A DNA stretch of 64,000 nucleotides from Arboricoccus pini (GTDB lineage Bacteria > Pseudomonadota > Alphaproteobacteria > Geminicoccales > Geminicoccaceae): positions 496,001 through 560,000 of the forward strand of contig NZ_FYEH01000001.1 of assembly GCF_900187945.1 (NCBI RefSeq). The letters are read 5' to 3'. How positions within the stretch are numbered: position 1 is the stretch's first letter; each line of letters starts with the position of its first letter. Shown piece after piece: positions 18,803-27,731 of this stretch. The notes below the pieces were generated by a model. That model saw nothing but the letters and a program-made list of their open reading frames with translations. It made no database searches and was not told where the DNA came from. Made by a program: the position numbers and the translations under genes.

Positions 18803-20779
18803 TCAGGGGAGCGACTCGAGCGGAACAGGGAACACGGTGTCGCCCGGATCGTCGCCGGGATTCAATGCGACCCAGTGCGTGGTGTCGTCGTGATAGCGTT
18901 GGTAGAGGCGAATCTTTGAATTGATGCCGTCGATGATGGCCTGCTGCTCGCCCACACTCATGGCTGTCCAGTCATCCTGGCTGAGCGTCATGATCTGGCT
19001 CTCGAAGGGTAGTCCGTCCAGATATTCGCCCATTAGGCCCGTGGCCTCCAGGTTCTTGGCCTGTCCCTGGCCGATCTTGGAGGGGTCGCGACCGACAGCG
19101 GCCGCGGCACTGCGCAACTGGTTGAAGAGGTCGCCAGGGTCGACCTGTGCTGCCTCCAGGGCATCAACTGTAGTCTGCAACGTGCGCTGCAGATCGGAGA
19201 GCTGGTTCTTGGTCAAGAGCACGCGTACCGAGAAGGGGGCGATGTCCGGGTGCGCGAAGTCGCGATCCGACGCCCAGGCTTCGAACATCGAGGGTGCCTC
19301 GGCACCAGCCTCGCGACCCAGATAGGCGAGCGCCATGGCGCGACCGACCTGGGAGGCACTCTGGTCGATGGTGGGCGCCCCTTTGCTCGTCTTCGCGGCG
19401 GGGGCCGGTTCGTCGCCAGGTTGAGCGATCGCCTTTTGCGCGTCCGCTACCTGCTTGACCAGCGCTTCGGCCAGCTGTTGCACCGTCGACTTGAAGGCGT
19501 CGGGATTGCCGGCCTCGACAGGATAATAAAGCGAGCCCACACCCGGATATTGGGTCAAGGACTTGTATTGCGCCTCGGCCGTCGCGTGATCCTTTGCCCC
19601 CGAAGCTGTCTTGAGATGCAAGGTATAGATCGCCGTGCCCTGGGATTGCGCCAGTTGGCGGATCTGATCGGTGTTCATCTTGGTGCTGGAGAGCGGCGAG
19701 TTGCCCTCGCGCGAGCTCGCATCGGTGATCATGACGATGAAGCGGGCACCAAAGCCTTTCCAGTCGACGCCGCTAAGCGCCTTGTCGATGCCGGCATAGC
19801 CGTCCTCGGCGTAGGCGCGGGTCGAATCCTTCGAGGCCTTCACATCCTGCGTGGCGGTCTCGAAGTCCTTGTCGCTCCTGATGCTGTTGGGATCGGCGAA
19901 GGTCTTAGTGAGATACTCCATCCCCTTGACCTTGGTCGGATCGTCCCGATAGGCGACGAGCCCGAAGCGGACCTTGTCCGCGAGGCCGGCCTGCTCGACC
20001 TGCTTCAGGACGCCGTCCATCGCCTCGCGCGTGCGGTCGATATAAGGCTGCATCGACGACGAGGCATCGATGACGAAGACGACGCCGGCGCGGAAGTTCT
20101 CGAGTGCCGAGGGATTGACCCGTCGTCGAAGCTGCTCGACCGGTGCCGCATCGGCATTCTTGGTGACGCTCGCCACCTTGACGGTGCGCACCTGGAAGCC
20201 TGTTGCCAGACGGCGATTCTGCGCTTCCAGGATTGGCAGCATATAAAAATTCTTCTCGAAATCGACCGGCACCTCGGGCTCGATCGAGACGATGGGCGAT
20301 GCGGGTGGCAGCTTGCCGCTGTCGATCTCCTGGCGAGCCTCTGCGGCCTTGGCGGCCACGTCCTTGTCGTTCAGCCAATCGAGAAGTGGTTGTTGGTCCT
20401 TGAAGAAGAGCACCCGGTCACGATTGGCCCGCTCGGTGAAGGCTAGGACCAGGGCGTGCTGCCAGGGAATCGTCGCATCCTCGGCGATAAAACCCGTAAT
20501 CTTGCCCTTGGCGTCGGTACCCACCTGGAGAAAGCCCGGCTGACCGTTCGCGCCGGGAGTCCGGGCATAGACGAAAAGGGGCGTGAAGGCCGGGATCGCC
20601 TCCGTGCCGGGCGCACCGGCCGTGGCAGCCAGCTTGGCACCCGGGCGGGTCAGGACCCGCTCAAAGAGCGTCGTCTTGCCCGGGATGAGAAGCGGCGTTT
20701 TTGTCTGCGCTACTGAGGTGTGCGTGCCTCCGAGGACAAAGAAAAAAGTCATGCAAAAGCAGAGTGCCAGGTGTCGCAT
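18803..20779 (-). CDS. Secreted vWA-domain protein (PpkA C-terminal-like)
   Basis: The 658-residue product has a signal peptide (MRHLALCFCMTFFFVLGG, ending near SVAQ) and no other membrane helix, so it is probably periplasmic. A von Willebrand A domain occupies about residues 232-450, with the MIDAS motif DASSS at about 238-242 and a later MITDASSR strand. The sequence after the MIDAS (MQPYIDRTREAMDGVL) resembles, from memory, the periplasmic vWA domain of the T6SS kinase PpkA, but no kinase domain is present. A helical C-terminal region follows. ATG 20779 is preferred over TTG 20782; both overlap the preceding stop. Confidence 0.85.
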   Translation of the reverse strand: MRHLALCFCMTFFFVLGGTHTSVAQTKTPLLIPGKTTLFERVLTRPGAKLAATAGAPGTEAIPAFTPLFVYARTPGANGQPGFLQVGTDAKGKITGFIAEDATIPWQHALVLAFTERANRDRVLFFKDQQPLLDWLNDKDVAAKAAEARQEIDSGKLPPASPIVSIEPEVPVDFEKNFYMLPILEAQNRRLATGFQVRTVKVASVTKNADAAPVEQLRRRVNPSALENFRAGVVFVIDASSSMQPYIDRTREAMDGVLKQVEQAGLADKVRFGLVAYRDDPTKVKGMEYLTKTFADPNSIRSDKDFETATQDVKASKDSTRAYAEDGYAGIDKALSGVDWKGFGARFIVMITDASSREGNSPLSSTKMNTDQIRQLAQSQGTAIYTLHLKTASGAKDHATAEAQYKSLTQYPGVGSLYYPVEAGNPDAFKSTVQQLAEALVKQVADAQKAIAQPGDEPAPAAKTSKGAPTIDQSASQVGRAMALAYLGREAGAEAPSMFEAWASDRDFAHPDIAPFSVRVLLTKNQLSDLQRTLQTTVDALEAAQVDPGDLFNQLRSAAAAVGRDPSKIGQGQAKNLEATGLMGEYLDGLPFESQIMTLSQDDWTAMSVGEQQAIIDGINSKIRLYQRYHDDTTHWVALNPGDDPGDTVFPVPLESLP

Positions 20780-21894
20780 CAAGGGGCCGCTCCGTTCGCG
20801 CCTGGCGCCTGTGCCTTGGCGGCGTCGGCCGCTTTTTGGGCCCAGTAGGTGGCTCGCTCCGCAGCATCGGGGCGCGTGATCTGGGGATCCTTCAAGAGCG
20901 TGCCCAGGCGCTGCATCGCCTCGGCGTTGCCCTTGTCAGCCGCTTTCTCATACCAGGTGCTTGCCTCGTCGGGATCGGCCTTGGCCACCGGACCCTGGCC
21001 GGGCTTGAAGGATTGCGGATCGTACATGCGCGCTATCGTCAGCATCGAGGGAACGTCACCTTCTTGGGCGGCCCGACGATAAAGGAGGAAGGCAGCGTCG
21101 GCCTGACCGGCGTCGGCAAAGCGCTTCGCCTCGCGAGCGGCATCCTCGCCATTGGGCTTTTTCTGGCTGATATAGCCACGCGCACCATCCAGCGTGAGCG
21201 GCACGCTATCGGCAGCAACCGGCGGGGGTTGTGTCGCTGCCTGTTCCACTTCGCCCTTGCCGCGCATGAAGAACCACCAATAGGCCCCCCCGCCGGCCGC
21301 CAGCAGCACGAGCAACGCGAGGAGCAATGGCAGCACATAGGATCGGCCGGTCGTCGTGACGGGCGGCATAGGGGCCCGCCGTTCCGGCGGTGGCTCCGGC
21401 GGGGGGGCGGCAACGGGCTCGGGCAGGACTGCTGCCATGTCGGCGAAACTCGACAGATCGTCGGGCTCGGAGGTCGGGCTGCTCGCGGGCTCTGGCTTCG
21501 TTTCAGCTGGCGGATCGGCAGGTTGGGGGTCGGGCGGCGTCGATGGCAGGCGCAGGGGCAGCCACGCCAGCCTGTCTTCGACGCGATTGCCCGATGCGTC
21601 ACGCAGGTGGAGCAGATAGGCGGTATGCGGCTTCAGTCGCCAAGTCAGCGCCGGCCCCATCTCAAAGGTCAGGGATTTGCCTTCAAGTCGCGCATTGCCG
21701 GGCTTGAACCAGCGTTCTCCCGCCACCCAGTGCGGCTCGCTCCGGGCAAGGGGATCGAGGAAATGCGGCGTACCGCGGTCCAGCCGCGCCATGCCGATCT
21801 CGAGCGTCGCCGGATCGAGATCCAAGGGCTGCAGGCAGGTGAGCCGGACGTAGCCAGCTTCCATGGCAGCGGTCTGTTCGACCCGGGTCGGCAT
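20779..21894 (-). CDS. Membrane-tethered Sel1-repeat protein
   Basis: A 371-residue bitopic protein: an N-terminal cytoplasmic domain (residues 1-115, with GPALTWRLKPHTAYLLHL), a Pro/Glu-rich linker, one TM helix (about 186-209), then Sel1-like repeats in the periplasmic part, visible as AAFLLYRRAAQEGDVPSMLTIA and ASTWYEKAADKGNAEAMQRL. Sel1 repeats usually bind protein partners. It begins 26 bp after srfC with GAGGAG six bases before ATG. It probably links the cytoplasmic Srf NTPases to periplasmic components; this is inference from topology and context. Confidence 0.85.
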   Translation of the reverse strand: MPTRVEQTAAMEAGYVRLTCLQPLDLDPATLEIGMARLDRGTPHFLDPLARSEPHWVAGERWFKPGNARLEGKSLTFEMGPALTWRLKPHTAYLLHLRDASGNRVEDRLAWLPLRLPSTPPDPQPADPPAETKPEPASSPTSEPDDLSSFADMAAVLPEPVAAPPPEPPPERRAPMPPVTTTGRSYVLPLLLALLVLLAAGGGAYWWFFMRGKGEVEQAATQPPPVAADSVPLTLDGARGYISQKKPNGEDAAREAKRFADAGQADAAFLLYRRAAQEGDVPSMLTIARMYDPQSFKPGQGPVAKADPDEASTWYEKAADKGNAEAMQRLGTLLKDPQITRPDAAERATYWAQKAADAAKAQAPGANGAAP

Positions 21895-21920
21895 TGATGC
21901 TCCTCGCTCTTCTTATCTGA

Positions 21921-24653
21921 TCAACTGGCGAGACGCGCCAGGGACGTCGGATCGATCCGCTTGAGGACCTGGCCCAGCGTCTGGTTCTCGGCATCGCTGA
22001 TGTCACGACCGGCCGCGTGACCGACATTGTCATTGCCGAATTGGCGCAGAGCCACGCCCCAGTCGACGAAGAAGGCAATGTCCATGCGCTCACGCTGCGC
22101 GCCCAGTTCCCGACCCGGCTGCCGGAGCGAGGCCAGCGAGAAGACGGGGCGCTGGCGTTCCTGCGGCGCCTCGGGAAAACCCGGCCGCGCTTCGGGCGCT
22201 AGATCACCATATCCCAGATAAGCGACGAAATCATTGATCTGGAAGGTGGCGATCTCGATGACCCGATCGGCCGCATCGACCCAGCGGGCACCGATCGAGA
22301 GGGTCTCCCGCCTCACGTCATCGGCGATCTGGCGATCCAGTCCGACGCGTCCAGCACCGACCAGCAGCTCATCGACGATCTGGCCGACGAGGGGCGCTGG
22401 CAGGTGCATCTTGGCCAAGGCCGTCTCGTTCTGCTGCAGCTCACGCAAATGAGCCGCCCAGAGATTGAGGATGCGGGTGGCAAAGACATCCGGCCGCTCG
22501 ACGCGTCGACGCTCTGGCGCCGAGGCAGCGGCGGGTGTGGCCGGTGCGGCGGCCCAGGGATCGGCCCCCCATGGATCGTCGACGACGGGGGGGGCTTTGC
22601 CGGCATCGGCCGTGTCGCCCACGGCTGGCGGCGCATCGAGTTCGTCCTCCCTGAGTGCCGCCACGTTGTGAAAGACGCCTCTGATGTCGGCATCGGCCAG
22701 CATCAGGCGATGGAGAAAATGCGCGAGCGCCTTGAAATCATGTTCGCGCAGCGCGGCATGCAATTCGCGCCGGACACGCTGCAAGGCTTCATCGCGCTGC
22801 TGCCGTCCGGCATCGCCATCGGCATGATAGAAGCTGCGCAGTGGCCGCTCCAGCGCGGTGGCGGCCTCCAGGAGGCGCTCGGTCGCCTGGCGGCGTTTGA
22901 GGTTCGGATCCAGAACTTCACCCAGCCGCTGGACGAGAAAGGCCACGCCGCCATCGTTGGGCGACATCGCCGCATCCCATACCTCTGCCTTGCGGGCGAA
23001 ATGCTTGTCGACCTCGGGTGAGTTCATGAAGGCCGCACGGTAGTCCGCAATGAGGTCCGCCGAGGCTTGGGCCGGACCTTTTTCCTCAAGTGTGCGGGCA
23101 TCCACATAGTCCATGAGATGGACCTGCTTGAGGCCGGGATTACGCAGGAAAAGTGTGTTGGCGAAAGGCTTGCCGTCCCAGTCGGACGGCCAGCCATCCT
23201 TGCCGTAGAGTTCCAAAAGCGAGGCGTGCAGGCGCCGGTCCCATTTGCCGGCGCGGGATTCGGCTGTCTCGCCACCCTTTTCGAGAAATTCGAGATCGTG
23301 CTTGGTCAGGACCAGGAAGAGCGCGTTCTTGACTTGTCGGCGGCGTTCCGGTGTCGCGCCGTGCGTGGCGGCGATCCAGTTGCGGACCATGCCGGCCAGA
23401 TCCTTAACCTCGGCGACGCTGGGCGGCATGCAGAGCAGCATCGAGGTGAGTTCGAGCTCGTCCGTGTAGCGCTGGAACAGATAAGCGATCTTGCCGCGCA
23501 GGAAGAGCTCGCGCGTCTGGGCCTGGCGGTCGCTCTGATCCTGCGGCAGGGCGGTGAGCTTGAGCCTTGAGCGGGCGCCGGGGAAATCCAGCAGGTCGGT
23601 ATGCTCGAAGAAGGGCCAGGGCTGCTTGGCGATGACGAGGCTGACCTCGGCGATCAGCGCCGTCAACGTGGCGCGCGGCAGGTTCGTGGTCGCCTGCGCG
23701 CGACCCTGCTTGTCGATCGGTACGATCTCGATCGTATCGTTGCGGTCGGCCTCCGAACCAAGCCGGCCGAGTACCGCCACGTCGATGATGCTGTTGGGCT
23801 GCGAGCCGATCTCGCGCGGGATAAGCCCGCCAAGGGCAGCGCGTGCGTCCGGTGCCTGACCCACCTGATCCAGGGCCGTGGCCAGGCTGAAGAAGAGTTC
23901 GGTAAAGGCTTCCTGCTTGCCCCAAAGGAGGGCAAAGAGCTCTGCCCGCTGGCGGAGACCGAGCCGACCTGCCGTACGGATCAGGCCCTGCCAGTAGTCG
24001 GCCCGGGTGAACGCGCCGATGCGCGAGCCAAAATTGCGCTGGAAATAGTCGGCGAGATCGAAGAGGACGACGTCGTCCAGATGGGGTAGCGTGTTCGGAC
24101 CCGCGGCCGCTTCGGCTGCCTTGACGGCAGCGCGGATGGCCGCCTCGTCCGGCTGCTCGATCGTCATATTGTTCGGGTCGAAGTCGAGAAAGAAGCTGTT
24201 GGCCAGAATCTTGACGAGATCGGTCTCGGTAAGGAGCCTCAACATGACCGGGTGGGCTGGGTCGCTCCCATCCTGGCGAATGGTGAAGCGGGTGACGAGG
24301 CCGGTCGATTCGCGATCGCCCGGCGGATTGATCTCCCGCAGGAAATCCCTGGTCTCGCTGCCGAAGACGATGTCCAGGCGCTCACCCTGGGGGCGCGCCA
24401 GGGCCGAGACGAGATAGGACTTGCCGGCTTGGCTGGGCCCGAAGACGCCCACGCAGTTATTGCGGGCAGCGGCGCTGGCGAGACGTCTTGCGGCCAAGCG
24501 AGCGCGCCTCGTGGCGTCGGTGACGCTGTCGGCCTGGTTGGCCACGCTGGCTGCGTGCGTGCTGACCTGCTCGATCCAGAGCTTGGCGTCGGCAGCACCT
24601 TGTTCGAGGTCGTTGACGGCCGTCGTCAGGTCCGCCATGTCGGGCTCGCTCAT
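21921..24653 (-). CDS. srfC: SrfC family protein, P-loop GTPase-like
   Basis: The 910-residue product matches the virulence factor SrfC family in size, order after srfB and N-terminal organisation. It carries a G1 P-loop GPSQAGKS (residues 72-79), a possible switch-I Thr in RESTGLVTRFT (115-123), a G3-like DFPG (356-359) and a G4-like TKHD (450-453), so a large dynamin-like GTPase is plausible. A helical C-terminal half with an Ala/Pro linker near residue 690 follows. AAGGA precedes the ATG by 7 nt. SrfC was named for an SsrB-regulated Salmonella gene; SrfABC has been reported as a toxin in Xenorhabdus. The role here is unknown. Confidence 0.85.
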   Translation of the reverse strand: MSEPDMADLTTAVNDLEQGAADAKLWIEQVSTHAASVANQADSVTDATRRARLAARRLASAAARNNCVGVFGPSQAGKSYLVSALARPQGERLDIVFGSETRDFLREINPPGDRESTGLVTRFTIRQDGSDPAHPVMLRLLTETDLVKILANSFFLDFDPNNMTIEQPDEAAIRAAVKAAEAAAGPNTLPHLDDVVLFDLADYFQRNFGSRIGAFTRADYWQGLIRTAGRLGLRQRAELFALLWGKQEAFTELFFSLATALDQVGQAPDARAALGGLIPREIGSQPNSIIDVAVLGRLGSEADRNDTIEIVPIDKQGRAQATTNLPRATLTALIAEVSLVIAKQPWPFFEHTDLLDFPGARSRLKLTALPQDQSDRQAQTRELFLRGKIAYLFQRYTDELELTSMLLCMPPSVAEVKDLAGMVRNWIAATHGATPERRRQVKNALFLVLTKHDLEFLEKGGETAESRAGKWDRRLHASLLELYGKDGWPSDWDGKPFANTLFLRNPGLKQVHLMDYVDARTLEEKGPAQASADLIADYRAAFMNSPEVDKHFARKAEVWDAAMSPNDGGVAFLVQRLGEVLDPNLKRRQATERLLEAATALERPLRSFYHADGDAGRQQRDEALQRVRRELHAALREHDFKALAHFLHRLMLADADIRGVFHNVAALREDELDAPPAVGDTADAGKAPPVVDDPWGADPWAAAPATPAAASAPERRRVERPDVFATRILNLWAAHLRELQQNETALAKMHLPAPLVGQIVDELLVGAGRVGLDRQIADDVRRETLSIGARWVDAADRVIEIATFQINDFVAYLGYGDLAPEARPGFPEAPQERQRPVFSLASLRQPGRELGAQRERMDIAFFVDWGVALRQFGNDNVGHAAGRDISDAENQTLGQVLKRIDPTSLARLAS

Positions 24654-24671
24654 CCGGCGTTCCTTTGCTCG

Positions 24672-27665
24672 CTAGCTCTTCAAGAGAATGCCGGAATCGA
24701 GCCAGTAGCCCTGGGCATTGTCGATCGTCTGCAATCGCAGGCGTAACTGATTGCTGCTGATCGTGCGGCCTTGCGCGTCCTCAATGCGGCGGATCGTGAA
24801 CGCATCGACGATTTCCTTGCTCTCGCGGCCCTTGGCCCTTTGCATCTCGACCTTGAGCGGCGTTCGCGGATTGAGCGTGGCCGCAGCCTCGGGTGTGGCG
24901 TAGTCCAGCCAGTAGAGCCGCGAGCCCGGCCACCAGTCGACACCGAATTGGCGAAAGCCCAGGGTCAAGGGGCCGCGGAACTCGAAGCCCGTCTCCGGCA
25001 GTTCGTAGTCCGGGTTGTCGAGGTCGAGCTCGCGATAGATGACATTGTCCTCGCGCAGCCGATTGTCGGTGTCGAGCTTGCCGAAATAGCGTGCGGTCGA
25101 GCGCGGCCGCAGGTGATCCGAGCGATAATTGAAGTCGCGCAGGCGGCCCTCGCCCAGAAGGCAGATCATGGCGCCGACAGCTGCCGTTGTCTTGGGATCG
25201 GCGATCCGCGATTCGAAATCGCGAAAAGGATACCAGGGGCCGACCCGAAACTCGTGCAGCGGCACGATGCGGTGCGGCGGCAGAGCGCTGGTTTCAGCCA
25301 GGAGACCGAAGGCCGCGGGCAGGCGGGAGGGCCGTCCCGAGAGAATGAGAAGATCGGCCTCCGAGCGGCGGACGAGCTCCGCGAAGGCCTGCAGGACGTC
25401 GATCAGGACGCTGCGCGCCGTGCGGTCGATATCCTTGAGGTCGACGGGAAAGCTTACCGACGCGAGACTGAAATCGGGCGCGCCGTGCTTGCGGATCTCG
25501 CCATCGATAGCCGCGACGAGGCTCTTGTTCAGACCGTGGCCGAAGACCGAATCGAGGCTGAGCGGCTCAAGCCGATCCTCGCCCGAGAGAGGATCCCAGT
25601 TCTCGTAGGCCTCGATCATCTTGAGCGCGATCGGCGCGCCGATATGGGCGGCGAATTGCTGCCGGCGAAGCTGTTCCTCGACGTCCATATCGCCGCGGTC
25701 GCCGCCGAAGAGCCGATGCATCAGATAGTCGGTGCGGGGACCGAGCCCAAGCGCGTTCAGCGCTTTGCGGATCGGCTCCAGCACGTGGTCGAGGACGATC
25801 TGGAAGACGACGTCGTCGCCCGCCACGCTGATTCCCTCGCGGAGGACCTGCTCGGGGAAAAGCGTGACGTTGGCGCCTTGCCCCTCCACCCGGTAGGCGG
25901 TCACGACGAGATCCGTCGTCCCGCCGCCGATATCGAGGGTGGCCAGGCGAAACGAGTTGCCGGCCTCCGGGTCGGCGCGGTTCACTGGCAGCCGGGAGCG
26001 GGAAAAGAAGCTCCGTGCGTCGCCCTGATAGGCTATGCCGATCTGACTGTAGAGATAGGCTGCCTGAGTGGCGCTGGCTTCGTCCCACTCGATAACGATG
26101 TCTGGTAGGGTCGCCCCTTCGACAGCGACCACCTCGCCGCTGCCGTCCGTGCCGCGCGGCTCGATGCGGGCCAGGCCGAGGCAGAGAAAGACGAGATCGC
26201 GGGCCGCCGTTGCCCGCTTGCGCAGGATCTGCCGCTCGGCCAGCGGCATGGCGGTTGGCATCGTCATGATGATGCGCCGCAGCCGGCGCGGCAGGTCGGC
26301 ATTGCGGCGGCGCAGGCGATGGGCCGGCGCGTTCATCATCGAGAAGGTGTGGAGGAAGATCTCCGAGAGTGCGATCGTCATCAAATGGCTGCGGGCATAG
26401 AGTGCCCTGATCGACGGGAAGCGCGCATCGTCATGCGCGGGAACACCTTCCGGCACGCTGTAGAGCGGCTCGCCCAAATCGTTGATGAGCGTGGTGAACT
26501 CCACGCCCGTGGCATAGCCCGACTGGTCAGGCTTGCCTATCGGCCCGTTGAAGCGCCAGCCGTCCCGCCTTGCATCCTCGTCCCAGAGATAGCGCTTCGG
26601 GCTCGACATGCCGGTGGCGCCCTCGCTGCCGCGCCTCTGACTTGAAAGGCGCTGGGCCTCGGTGCCGACCCGGGCCACCGTTGGCCAGGAAAAGGCATCG
26701 GAGCGACCCGAGAGGAACGAGATGTCGTCGGCGCCAAAGCTCGCTTTGTTGAATTCGAGGCGGCTGTCGAAGGGGAGCGTATCGACGTTCTCGGGCTGCG
26801 AGAGGTCGCGCATGGCGAGCTTGACGGCTTGCGTCACGTCGGCGCTCAGCTGATCGGGGTGGGTCTCGATCAGGAGACCGCAGGTTCGCGAGTTGCCGAC
26901 ATCGAGGACAAGATCGACGTCGATCGGCGTGGCCAGAGGCCGGGTGTAGCGGTCGACGAAGCGGAAGCTCGGCAGGATCTTCAGAGCGTCAATCAGGTCG
27001 ATGAGAGCCAGATAGCGCGCCACGTCCTCGCGCGGGCCTTCCAGCCGCTCGGCTATCATGGCCTCGGTAAGCACGGGTTCGATCCGGCTCCGGGCGCGCT
27101 CTTCCCGCTGGATCATGTCGGTAAAGGCGCTCCGGCACCATGCCGTCACCCAGTTCTGCTGGGCAAACCAGGAAAGCTTCTCCGGATTGGCCGCCAGCGA
27201 GAATTCCGCCCCGCGCTGCGCATCCTCGGGGGCGGGCGCCAGATAGGCCGTATCGGCCGAACGCGGCGCGAGATCGGTGTCGAAGGCAATGACGAGGCGA
27301 TGGTCATAGCCGTCCTGGTCGGGCTCGTTCAGCCGGGCCAGATAGGCGCGCGCCCAGTTGATCGGCCCCTGCTCATGACCGCCCGCCTTCTCGCGGCGGA
27401 ACATTGGCAAGGGGACCCAGACCCGGTCCAGCGTCTCGACGACGCGGCGCCAGTCGACCTCGTAGGTGACACGGCCGGAGGGTGGGGCATCGCCGCGGGC
27501 GACGAGGAGAGGCGAGGGATGGCTTGCTGGGTCGTCATAGAACGACCATTGGGTCGGCAGTTCCTTGGAGCGGGCCATCGTGAAGCCCAGATCGATGAAC
27601 TGCACGCCGCTTTGCGGCACCAGCCAGACGACCGGCGGACACTTGATGACCTGTCCAAGGCTCAT
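24672..27665 (-). CDS. srfB: SrfB family protein, Hsp70/actin-fold ATPase
   Basis: A 997-residue cytoplasmic protein of the SrfB family. The actin-fold nucleotide site is clear: phosphate-1 VLDVGNSRTCGLLIE (about 253-267), phosphate-2 LDIGGGTTDLVV (577-588) and the adenosine motif LLILSGRPSRLPA (772-784). The N-terminal 245 residues and an insert between the phosphate motifs are family-specific. AAGGGAG precedes the ATG by 7 nt. It lies 18 bp upstream of srfC and 66 bp downstream of the srfA-like gene, keeping the srfA-srfB-srfC order. Ligand and partners are unknown; SrfC is the obvious candidate partner. Confidence 0.92.
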   Translation of the reverse strand: MSLGQVIKCPPVVWLVPQSGVQFIDLGFTMARSKELPTQWSFYDDPASHPSPLLVARGDAPPSGRVTYEVDWRRVVETLDRVWVPLPMFRREKAGGHEQGPINWARAYLARLNEPDQDGYDHRLVIAFDTDLAPRSADTAYLAPAPEDAQRGAEFSLAANPEKLSWFAQQNWVTAWCRSAFTDMIQREERARSRIEPVLTEAMIAERLEGPREDVARYLALIDLIDALKILPSFRFVDRYTRPLATPIDVDLVLDVGNSRTCGLLIETHPDQLSADVTQAVKLAMRDLSQPENVDTLPFDSRLEFNKASFGADDISFLSGRSDAFSWPTVARVGTEAQRLSSQRRGSEGATGMSSPKRYLWDEDARRDGWRFNGPIGKPDQSGYATGVEFTTLINDLGEPLYSVPEGVPAHDDARFPSIRALYARSHLMTIALSEIFLHTFSMMNAPAHRLRRRNADLPRRLRRIIMTMPTAMPLAERQILRKRATAARDLVFLCLGLARIEPRGTDGSGEVVAVEGATLPDIVIEWDEASATQAAYLYSQIGIAYQGDARSFFSRSRLPVNRADPEAGNSFRLATLDIGGGTTDLVVTAYRVEGQGANVTLFPEQVLREGISVAGDDVVFQIVLDHVLEPIRKALNALGLGPRTDYLMHRLFGGDRGDMDVEEQLRRQQFAAHIGAPIALKMIEAYENWDPLSGEDRLEPLSLDSVFGHGLNKSLVAAIDGEIRKHGAPDFSLASVSFPVDLKDIDRTARSVLIDVLQAFAELVRRSEADLLILSGRPSRLPAAFGLLAETSALPPHRIVPLHEFRVGPWYPFRDFESRIADPKTTAAVGAMICLLGEGRLRDFNYRSDHLRPRSTARYFGKLDTDNRLREDNVIYRELDLDNPDYELPETGFEFRGPLTLGFRQFGVDWWPGSRLYWLDYATPEAAATLNPRTPLKVEMQRAKGRESKEIVDAFTIRRIEDAQGRTISSNQLRLRLQTIDNAQGYWLDSGILLKS

Positions 27666-27731
27666 GCCGTCACTCCCTTGGCATGGCGTCTGGCGCCATG
27701 CGCGCTTTTCCTGCGAGGCCTGGGGGTAACC

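Noticed and set aside
19250..20446. 398-codon plus-strand frame opposite the secreted vWA gene
   Set aside because: Antisense shadow; the minus-strand frame has a signal peptide and a vWA domain.
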